From positions 111,001 to 175,000 of the forward strand of contig JACEEZ010009447.1 of assembly GCA_016584305.1 (NCBI GenBank): a stretch of DNA of 64,000 nucleotides, written 5' to 3'. This DNA comes from Chionoecetes opilio. Its lineage: Eukaryota > Arthropoda > Malacostraca > Decapoda > Majidae. A program made the position numbers and the translations under genes. Below, piece after piece: positions 55,346 through 64,000 of the stretch (position 1 is its first letter; each line of letters opens with the position of its first letter). The notes below the pieces were generated by a model. The model saw only the letters and a list, made by a program, of their open reading frames with translations, made no database searches and was not told the DNA's origin.

Positions 55346-56100
55346 GTATCGCTTCTCGACATTTTGTTTAATATCAAAGTGTGCAGTCTACTGAAGTGTG
55401 TGTTTATTACGCCAGTACGTAAGAACTGCGGAACATATGCTAGAAAAGTTAAATGGGTGGTGGAGGTAGATGGTGAGCGTAGGATAGGGAGGGGAGGGGA
55501 AGGATGTAAAATTAGCTTTGGTGTGAAGGAAGATGGTGGTAAGTTGGTTTCGTTGTTTTTGGTCTTGGTCTGGGACTGTGTTTTTTTTCTACATTTTTAA
55601 TTGTCCTTATTCTTCCATTTTTTTGAGGTGAGAGAGGTTGTTTGTGTTTCCAAAGTTATCATTCACTCTCTATTTGTTTGTGTGTGTTTATGTGACATGT
55701 ATTTCATGTGTTTTGTGAACGAAAAAAAGCTGATTGAGGGGTTTAAAAGGGTAATATTTTGACGTAAATTTTAAACTTTTCGATTTTTTATTTCTACTCA
55801 AAACTATGATCTGTAAAGATTTTGAAGTTACATAATTCATTTAATAATTTTCTTATTTTTCCCCGATTTAAGGCCTTCGTTAAAATATTTGATATTTGTA
55901 GGGGGAAAATGCGCTTTCATTTAGTCGTCATCTTTTCACACCCAATATTTCATTAATTCAATGTCATCTTATTGGTTTTGAGGGTTTTTGTGTCCTATAT
56001 ATTGTTATTTTACATTTTCCGTGTGAATTCGTGCATGATTTTGTGTATTTAATGTGTTTTCAGTAAAGGGAATAAGATAGAGAACCGGGGATTAGACACT
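55346..56100. other. No gene seen; possible CR1 5' region
   Basis: T-rich sequence ahead of the CR1 endonuclease. A 78-codon frame at 55364-55600 has no motif. It could be the CR1 5' UTR or a decayed ORF1, but nothing identifies it. Confidence 0.35.
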
Positions 56101-56160
56101 GGGGTCGGGGTAAAGGAAACTTGCGCCACTAGGAGGAGTTTCAGAAGACAGGGAACTAAA

Positions 56161-56540
56161 GTGATTCGTAAGAAGAGAGAGAGGAGGGGGTTAGTTAAAG
56201 ATAAAGGGAAAATAGACAAAAAGAAGAGGAGTTGCTTGAAGGTTTACTATACAAACTGTAGGAGTATTTTAAACAAGATAGATTTCCTGAGAGGAATAAG
56301 TAGTGTAGAGGATTTTGATATAATAGCATTAACAGAAACATGGATGGATATGTCAGGAAAGGTATTTGATCCGGAGGTTGAGATAGCTGGGTATAAGTTA
56401 TTTCACAAGGACAGGTTAGGCAGGCGAGGTGGTGGAGTTGCGCTTTATGCAAGAGATACATTGCAGTGTTGTGTTAATAATATTATATAAACAGATGACA
56501 GCATAGAGTCTATATGGGTAGAAGCAAAAACTATACTCTG
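56161..56540 (+). pseudogene. CR1 endonuclease, N-terminal half
   Basis: KRSCLKVYYTNCRSILNKID (first catalytic N), DFDIIALTETWMD (catalytic E), HKDRLGRRGGGVALYARDTL. A stop at 56488 precedes DDSIESIWVEAKT, which is in the same frame. Interrupted at 56543 and resumed at 57674. Confidence 0.85.
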
Positions 56541-56542
56541 TA

Positions 56543-57671
56543 CTGGACTTGCTACTCGTGCCCCGCGCCAACCCGCCCATGACCAGTGGAGGCCAGTTTT
56601 GCGATTCCTGACATTTTCGAACATCACCCCCATTTCCCTTCCTGTGGTTTATCAGTATAAATGATATACTGTTATCTTTGTAAATGTTTGTTCTATAATA
56701 TTATCAAATAAAAAACAGTAAAATACACTAAAAAAATGCCATTATAAATGAGTGAAAAAATATGCAATTCACTTAAACTCTTCGCCATTTAATGTTTTGC
56801 GAAAAAACATTTTAGATGAAACATATCAATAGAAGCGGATTTTCATTAGCTTTCCATTGATATATTGCGTTTTCTGATAAATGAATTACCACTATGCATA
56901 TATTAGCGTTAACTAAAAAAATAACATCATCAATCGGATCGGCAAGTAAAAAAGTGTTCCATGAATACAGTAGACTATGGTTTATCAGTATAAATGATAT
57001 ACTGTAATCTTTGTAAATGATTGTTTTATAATATCATCAAATAAAAAACTGCAAAATACACTAAAGAAATGCCATTATGAGCGAGTGAAGAAATATGCAT
57101 GAACTTAATATTCACTTAAACTTTTCGCCATTTAATATTTTGCGTGAAGACTTTTTGCATGCAATATCAATAGAAGCGGAATTGTATTAGCTTTCCATTG
57201 ATATATTTTGTTTTCTGATAAATAAATTAGAACCATGCATAAATTTGCGTTAACTAAATAAATAACATCATCAATCTGGTAATTTTCCCGATTGATGAGG
57301 TTATTTATTTAGTTAACGCTAATTTATGTATGGTTCCAATTCATTTATCAGAAAACAAAATATATCAATGTAAAGCTAATAAAATTCCGCTTCTATTGAT
57401 ATACTTCATGTAAAATGTTTTTGCGCAAAATATTAAATGGCGAAGAGTTTAAGTGAATATTAAGTTCATGCATATTTCTTCACTCTCGCATAATGGCATT
57501 TCTTTAGTGTATTTTATTTGATAATATTATAGAACAAACATTTACGAAAAGAATGGTATATCATTTATACTGATAAACCATAGGAAGGGAAATGGGAGTG
57601 ATGTTCGAAAATGTCAGGAATCGCAAAACTGGCCTCCACTGGAAATAGCCCAAAATGAGTAGCAAGTCCAG
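56543..57671. mobile_element. Palindromic DNA element with doubled inner unit
   Basis: Ends CTGGACTTGCTACTC in perfect inverted orientation, flanked by TA (56541 and 57672). A ~310-bp unit (TGGTTTATCAGTATAAATGA to AATAACATCATCAATC) occurs three times: direct at ~56645 and ~56978, inverted at ~57290-57592. So the right half is the reverse of the outer left plus one unit copy, with an extra tandem unit on the left. AT-rich, no coding sequence, no transposase trace. Confidence 0.9.
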
Positions 57672-57673
57672 TA

Positions 57674-58617
57674 TACAGTAGTCTTTGGTAGAGGTTACGG
57701 AGGGAACTGAGAAAATGGTTTTGGGTGTAGTGTATAGGCCTCCAAACTTATGTAAAGAGGATTCAGCTCCTATATGGCAAGAAATAAACAAGGCCTGCAA
57801 ATATAATCAACTATGCGTGGTAGGAGATTTTAATCTTAGGAATATAGACTGGGATTTAATTATAGGAGACAATGACACAGAGGAATTGTTAAATATAATT
57901 CAGAATAACTTCTTAAGCCAAGCAATCAAGGAGCCTACTAGAGGAAATAATATTCAGGGAATTCAAACAGGGAAAATTTTGTTACAGAGGTGGAGTTTGG
58001 AGGACAGTTAGCTAACAGCGACCATTATGAAATCAGGTTTTGCTTAAAATGGCAAGTAGGAAATAAAAGTGTTAATAAGCAAAGAGTACCTGACTTCAGA
58101 AAGGCCAATTATGCAGGATTAAGAAGTTACCTGGAGGGGATTAACTGGGGGTGTAGGATAGTGGGGAAGGAGTGTTCCAAGGTCAGCGCGGTGACAGCTG
58201 GTAGTGAGGTCGGAGCGGATGAGGATTATACATTATTTATAAGGAATTTAATTGCTGGACAGAAAAAGAAAATTCCTTATAGGGCGATAAGATCAAGGAA
58301 GAGTGACCCGAAATGGATGACCACGAGTTTAAAACACAACATTGGAGTAAAAAAAACCATTTACTTAAGGTTCAAGGCTGGACAGGTGAGCAAAGAACAG
58401 TATAACGTGATGGCGATGACAGTGAAGAGATTAACAAGAGTAGCTAAGAACAATTATGAGATTAAGGTCGCTGGACAGGCAAAAAACGACCCTAAAGGGT
58501 TCTATCAGGTATATCAAACCAAGACAAGGGAATTAGTGGGGCCGTTAAGATTAGAGCAGGGTGAGGTCTTAAATACGGATGAGGATATGTGTAAAAATTT
58601 AAACGATTATTTCGTAA
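57674..58617 (+). pseudogene. CR1 endonuclease C-terminal half and linker
   Basis: LVEVTEGTEKMVLGVVYRPP, CVVGDFNLRNIDWD (catalytic D and N), then after a frameshift NSDHYEIRFCLKW (the SDH motif that closes the endonuclease) and a linker, QRVPDFRKANYAGLRSYLEG, to LNDYFV. The TTAA element interrupts at 58618. Confidence 0.85.
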
Positions 58618-58837
58618 AGTAATCGTCCAGACCCATTTTTTTTGGCCTACGTAATTATGTTGAATGTAAAACACCTAATCCACCAAAAATAATAGATTTC
58701 CAAGCCTTATTTCCGTAAAAACACGACTTTTGTAAAAAGCGCGCGAATTTTTTTTCTTCCCCCCAACAGGGCTACGAATATTATTGATGACGTCACAGGA
58801 GGAACTCCAATGTAAACAAAAGTCTTCTGCCTGTGTA

Positions 58838-58875
<38 letters not shown>

Positions 58876-59030
58876 TAGTAGTGGGGGCATAGTGGTGGTA
58901 ATAGTGGAAATAGTACGTGGTGGTAGTAGTAGTAGTAGTAGTATAGTCATAGGTGGGCGCGATAACGAAAAAATGTATCACGATAACCGATAAATCGATA
59001 ACGATAACTTTATCGGCGATAACCGATAAT

Positions 59031-60375
59031 CACTGGGGAACAATTTGAAAAAAATAAATTGTTGAGTTAGATTTTTGAGCTTATTTAGACTAAAATTGGC
59101 ATGCTGATTCCAAATCTGTAGTCAGTTTTTTTCTAGCACGTCAAGTTTTTTCTCCACAGCTTACCCTTCAGATAAGCAAAATTCCACTTGTGAGCTGTAG
59201 TAAAACTTCTACACAATGGCAATTTGTTTGGCGCAGTCCCTATTGGGCATTCGGTCTGTCTTCGTGAAGAATATGGAGATGTAAAGAGAGTCATTGAGTT
59301 ATTGCAATATGACAAACACAATTGGATCATCTGTGTTGACCTTAAAATGGTGTCCTTCCTTCTTGGTCAACAACGTGGATACACAAAGTATCCCTGCTTT
59401 CTCTGTATGTGGGATAGCAGAGCTCAAGAGAAGCATTGGGTTCAGACGAATTGGCCTCCGAGATCTGATCTTAAACCTGGAGATCCTAACATTGTACATG
59501 AGTCACTTGTTGACAGGAAGAAAATAATATTCTACCTCTGCACATAAAACTAGGTCTCATGAAACAATTTGTAAAAGCATTGTCAACTGATGGCGACTGT
59601 TTGAAGTACATCATCTTGGCATTTCCTGGACTGTCAATTGAAAAAATCAAGGCCGGTGTGTTTGATGGTCCACAAATTCGACAGCTCATCAAAGATGAAC
59701 ATTTCAACGGTACTGTGTCAGACCTTGAAAAGAATGCTTGGCTATCATTCAAAGACGTCGTCAAGAACTTTCTTGGAAATACACGTGCAAGTAATTACAC
59801 AGAAATTGTTCAGAAACTATTGGAGAGCTACAAAGCGCTTGGTTGCAACATGAGTATTAAAGTACATTTTTTGCAAAGCCATCTTGCCAACTTTCCGGAA
59901 AATCTTGGTGCTGCTAGCGACGAGCAAGGTGAACGATTTCACCAAGATTTGAAGGTTATGGAAGAACGTTACCAGGGTAGATGGGATGTGCATATGATGG
60001 CTGACTATTGTTGGAGCATCAAACGCGATAGTTCTCAAGTTGAACACTCCAGACAAAGCTACAAACGTAAATTTTTACCTTAACCTGCACACAATTATAG
60101 CCTTATCCTTTCTAAAAACATGATAATGTTAAATAAACATTCTATTCATGCCTATTTCTTTCATTTTTCATTATGTTAACATTTGCAACTTTTTATAAAA
60201 TAAGCACTGTTACTGTTATGTACAGTATTTTTCATATTTTTTAAGAAAACGAAAATCCTACAGTTCAAAAACTTGACGTGATAGAGAAAAACTGAGATCA
60301 GTTTTGGATTCAGCACCCAAAAATTACTTAATAACAAGTGTCAGACCTAACTCAACAAAAATTTGTTCCCCAGTG
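59031..60375. mobile_element. Element with CACTGGGGAACAA ends carrying a gene
   Basis: Ends CACTGGGGAACAA and reversed TTGTTCCCCAGTG; homology of the arms runs ~130 bp (GTTGAGTTAG, CACGTCAAGTTTTT in both). It contains the broken gene at 59200-60083. A target duplication is not evident. Superfamily not assigned. Confidence 0.7.
59200..60083 (+). pseudogene. Conserved unknown element-borne protein, one frameshift
   Basis: Reads LLHNGNLFGAVPIGHSVCLR, DLKMVSFLLGQQRGYTKYPC, FLCMWDSRAQEKHW, then after a single frame change near 59525 ILPLHIKLGLMKQFVKALST, GLSIEKIKAGVFDGPQIRQL, KNFLGNTRASNYTEIVQKLL, NMSIKVHFLQSHLANFPENL, GAASDEQGERFHQDLKVMEE and RYQGRWDVHMMADYCWSIKR before a stop. I recognise the style as a family widespread in arthropods and cnidarians and often repeated, but know no function. 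A CFLCMWDSR motif and conserved acids (SDEQGERFHQD) could fit a transposase-like nuclease; that is inference. The N-terminus is missing. Confidence 0.75.
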
Positions 60376-61492
60376 ATCGATAACTGGCGATAAATTTATC
60401 GCCCGACAAGGCGATAACCGATAAATCGATAAATCCAAAATTCCAATACTAGCGATAACGATATTGATATTTTAAATAAAAAATCTTAAATGCTATCAGT
60501 AAACTGTTAGAAAACCCTTCATTTACCTTTTGCCGACTAATATCTTCTAAATTCAATGTTTATCCTGTCTCTTCACTAATGAAAAATACTGTTTTTATAG
60601 GAGCGTAATTGTTCAAAACGTTAATAAATGGATATTAAAGAATAGCACTGAATAGTACATACATTCATATACACGTGCACAAAAAATTTGAACAGAAGAA
60701 GCACGGGAACATAGGGAAAAAAATCATCAAAGAACGCGTAAAACCGGGAGCGCGCAGGAGCAACACCTCCCCGTCCGACAGCTGGTGAGAGACTGAAGCT
60801 GAGCGAACGTTTTGAGAAGACGTCAAGACGGTTAGGTGGGTTTAGACCGTTGTTCAGTTCCCTGCTCGGACCTACCTATTTCTGCCTCCAAGGCACGCGC
60901 GGCTCGCCCCTGTGCTAAACTGGAACCAAAAAATTAAATTATTGATTATCGCTAGTTTGGAACCAAAAGTATCGGCGATACCGATGAATCGATAACGCGG
61001 GAATCTTTTTTCTCGGATAACCGATAACCCAATATCGTTATCGCGATAAATTATCGCGATTATTTATCACGATAACGCCCACCTATGAGTATAGTAGTGG
61101 TGGTAGTGGTGGTAATAGTGGTAATAGTAGTAGTAGTAGTAGTAGTGTAGTAGTAGTAATAATAGTATAGTAGTTGCTTAGTAGTAGTTGCAGTAGTATA
61201 GTAGTGGTGGTAGCGGTGGTAATAGTAGTAGTAGTAGTAGTGTAGTAGTAGTAATAGTAGTAGTAGTTGCTTAGTAGTAGTAGTAGTTAGTAGTAGAAGC
61301 CACCCAGCTACACCACCGCCTTGCCACATAGCGTAGTATTGACAGTATTATTACGTGTTATAGGACAGATATAGACAGTATGGACAGATTATATAACTAA
61401 GGGAAGGATTACTGCTAGAAGAGACAAGGTATTACGTTGTGAGAGACAGTGAGATGAAGAGATAATAGCAAAGGAGAGATGGTGGCACACAA

Positions 61493-61495
<3 letters not shown>

Positions 61496-61535
<40 letters not shown>
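61496..61535. repeat. TG microsatellite
   Basis: About 20 uninterrupted GT dinucleotides inside the TTAA element copy 3. Confidence 0.97.
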
Positions 61536-61537
<2 letters not shown>

Positions 61538-61559
61538 TCCCAACATAGCAACTCTAACC

Positions 61560-61985
<426 letters not shown>

Positions 61986-62250
61986 CTCCTGACTATAAGG
62001 TTGTAGTGGTGGTTATCAGCGCGGGAAGTGGAGGCTTCCTGCTGTGACGTCACCGAGCCGTGCTGCATCGTCTGCAAGCCTTGCGGAGCGTTTTGAGGGC
62101 TCGGGAAATTTACAGATTTTGATTGCGGATTATTTAAAAACGGCTGACTGGATGCAAAACGTGACAACATATTGTTGATATACTCGCTAATGGCTATAAT
62201 TTGATTGCATTAAATCAGGAATGATGAAATGGTCTGGACGATTACTTTAA

Positions 62251-63658
62251 GTGTTTTTACTCAGGAGGATACACAGACGATAACTGAAAGTGAACAGATG
62301 TTTAAAGGAAGCGATGAGGAGAAACTCAAAGATATTGTGATAACTAGGGAAACGGTGGAAGAGGGTATAGATAAAATGAAGAATTTTAAGTCGCCAGGAC
62401 CAGATGAAGTTTATCCCAGAGTATTAAAAGAATGCAAAGAGGTTGTTAGTTAATTTTTAGTAGTTATATAGTGCACATTTTTAGGAAATCGGTTGATATC
62501 GGCGATGTGCCGTTATTGTGGAGGAAAGGAAATGTAGTCCCTATATTTAAAAAGAGAGACAGAGGACTAAAGTCAAATTATCGACCCGTTAGTCTAACGT
62601 CAGGGGTAGATAAATTATAGGAATCTATTATTGCAAAAAACCATTAGAAATCATTTAGAAAAACATAGTTTGATCAATGATTCACAATATGGATTCACCA
62701 AGGGTAGGTCATGTCTCACCAATTTATTGAGTTTTTATAGGAAAGTTTATAAGACGGTAAATAATGATAAGGATTATGATATAATATACCTGGACTTTGG
62801 TAGGGCATTCGACAAGGTACCACATGAGAGACTCTTAAATACATAAGGTTAAGGCTCATGGAATAGATGGGAAGGTTCTTCGTTGGATCAGAGCTTGGCT
62901 AAGTGATAGGCAACAAAGGGTTACAATTAATGGTTCTAAATGTGAATGGGGACAAGTGACAAGTGGAGTTCCATAAGGGTCTGTTTTGGGTCCATTACTA
63001 TTTTTAATTTACATCAACGACTTGGATAGTGGGATTAACAGTGATATCAGCAAGTTTGCTGATGATACTAAGGTAGGTAGGATTATTCGATCACAGTCTG
63101 ATGTAAACATATTGCAGGGAGACTTTGATAAACTTAATGAGTGGGTAGTCAGATGGCAGAGGGAATTCAATATGGATAAGTGCAGCGTTATGGATGTTGG
63201 TAGAAAAAACCCTGGTAATAGATGCACCATACGCAATGTATCGCCGAAAAGATCAGAAGGTGAGAAAGATCTTGGAGTGAGGGTGAGCTCAGACCTCAGA
63301 CCTAGGAAACAATGTATTGAGGCTAGAAATAGAGCTAATAGTGTGTTAGGATTCATTACCAGAAGTGTTAAAAGTAGAAGTGCGGAAGTTATTCTAAAGC
63401 TTTATTTGGCTCTAGTCAGACCTCACCTAGACTATGCGGTTCAGTTTTGGTCTCCATATTAGAGGATGGATATAGCCTTGTTAGAATCAGTGCAGAGAAG
63501 GATGACCAAAATATTCAAGGGATGCGTAACTTTAGTAATGAGAAGAGATAGAAGCTATTAAATTTACACTCACTTGAGAGACGCAGAGTAAGGGGGCGAT
63601 CTGATAGAAGTTTTTAAGTGAATAAAGGGATTTAATAAAGGAGAGGTAGGAAAAGTTC
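62251..63658 (+). pseudogene. CR1 reverse transcriptase and C-terminal region
   Basis: SVFTQEDTQTITESEQMFKG, then MKNFKSPGPDEVYPRVLKEC, SLINDSQYGFTKGRSCLTNL, YLDFGRAFDKVPHERLL, a stop in the SGVPQGS box (TAA at 62974), KFADDTKVGRIIRSQSDVNI (catalytic FADD), and LYLALVRPHLDYAVQFWSPY. Frameshifts near 62455, 62600 and 62845 and stops make it inactive. Truncated at 63658 before the 3' tail. Confidence 0.9.
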
Positions 63659-63663
63659 CTAGA

Positions 63664-63890
63664 AGATTCTGACGGTCTGAAGATTCAAGACCGTGGGCAC
63701 GAGAGCAAGTGAAGTCGTTGCGTACATATATGCAACAGCCAAATTTGGATTGAAAATGAGAATAGAGAGAGTAAAAGTGAACAGGAGAGGGACTGCTGTC
63801 AGTGTTCACAGCTATATCTGGGTTTTCGGTGAGGATTAGAAGAGAGGTTATATTCCACAGATATACGAGTATATTTTCTATCGAGGGATA
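63664..63890 (-). pseudogene. Jockey-like LINE fragment, antisense
   Basis: Reverse-strand YSHFQSKFGCCIYVRNDFTC matches the endonuclease start at 41900-42190, and the flanking TCCACAGATATACGAGTATA and TATCGAGGGATACTAAGTAT are shared with 42233-42275. It abuts the broken CR1 end. The last ~110 bp of the window is AT-rich and unassigned. Confidence 0.7.
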
Positions 63891-64000
63891 CTAAGTATCA
63901 GTGGCGGCCTTTAGAGACAGCAGAATTGATACACTACTAAGAAATATATCATAATAAAAAGTAATTATATGACCCTGATATATGATATGATATATTCCCA

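Larger units (their letters stand above)
58948..61087. mobile_element. hAT-type element with CATAGGTGGGCG ends
   Basis: 12-bp ends CATAGGTGGGCG inverted at the right (CGCCCACCTATG), with AGTATAGT on both sides. The subterminal regions are rows of CGATAACCGATAA, giving many short inverted repeats. No hAT transposase is left. A second element with a conserved gene is inside (59031-60375). Because the target is a TAG repeat, the 8-bp match is weaker evidence than elsewhere. Confidence 0.8.
58835..61300. repeat. TAG/GTA microsatellite, split by a hAT element
   Basis: Runs of TAGTAGTAG at 58837-58945 and GTAGTAGTA/GTGGTAATAG at 61088-61300 form one array when the hAT element (58948-61087) and its 8-bp duplication are removed. 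Confidence 0.9.

Noticed and set aside
58618..58640. PIF/Harbinger origin for the element at 58618 from a 3-bp TAA duplication
   Set aside because: The two other copies show TTAA on both sides, which fits better; the third site is one base away from that.

Overview
The window is animal nuclear DNA, most likely from a decapod crustacean. The evidence is a spliced single-copy animal gene (the last exons of Notchless, NLE1), a second short spliced exon on the other strand that resembles an arthropod cuticle protein, and a very dense load of invertebrate transposable elements (CR1-, RTE-, I- and jockey-like LINEs, tRNA-derived SINEs, Tigger/Tc1/hAT elements, TTAA elements, an LTR element), with long CT/GA, TG, TAG and CCA tracts. 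Nothing bacterial, viral or CRISPR-like was found. Order or species cannot be fixed from sequence alone.

Layout. 1-4,850: LINE, SINE and MITE debris, including a reverse-strand CR1 copy ending about 75 bp before an NLE1 exon. 4,853-25,426: three NLE1 exons (WD40 repeats and the stop). They are split by a 20.1-kb intron that is almost wholly repeats. One old sense-oriented LINE (ORF1, endonuclease, RT) runs from about 5,225 to 20,030, broken by Tigger-like, Tc1-like, palindromic and other insertions. A Tigger transposase gene whose acidic tail is a 27-bp minisatellite and a hAT MITE holding a TTAA element complete the intron. 25,430-31,830: NLE1 3' end, CR1 tail, a palindromic Tc1-like element and a GA-rich minisatellite element. 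31,840-35,226: a nearly intact hAT transposon. 35,922-36,574: about 650 bp of CT repeat. 36,888-40,116: a decayed Tigger. 40,355-43,625: MITEs, a LINE fragment and another palindromic Tc1-like element. 44,044-47,224: a reverse-strand LTR retrotransposon with a gag-like ORF but no pol. 48,721-48,937: terminal exon of a probable cuticle protein gene. 49,400-55,340: LINEs inside MITEs, one with an open 386-codon RT frame. 56,100-63,660: one CR1 element broken by a palindromic element and by a TTAA element that holds a hAT element, which holds another element carrying a conserved gene of unknown role.

Most of the named insertions can be called from terminal inverted repeats plus target-site duplications (TA, TTAA, 8 bp, 4 bp). 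At several junctions, removing the insert and one duplication restores the interrupted LINE sequence, which gives a relative order of insertion. The recurring oddity is a set of four near-perfect palindromic elements of 1.0-2.6 kb, at least two made from doubled transposase 5' ends; they would fold into long hairpin RNA if transcribed. The only host genes supported are NLE1 (+) and the cuticle-like gene (-).
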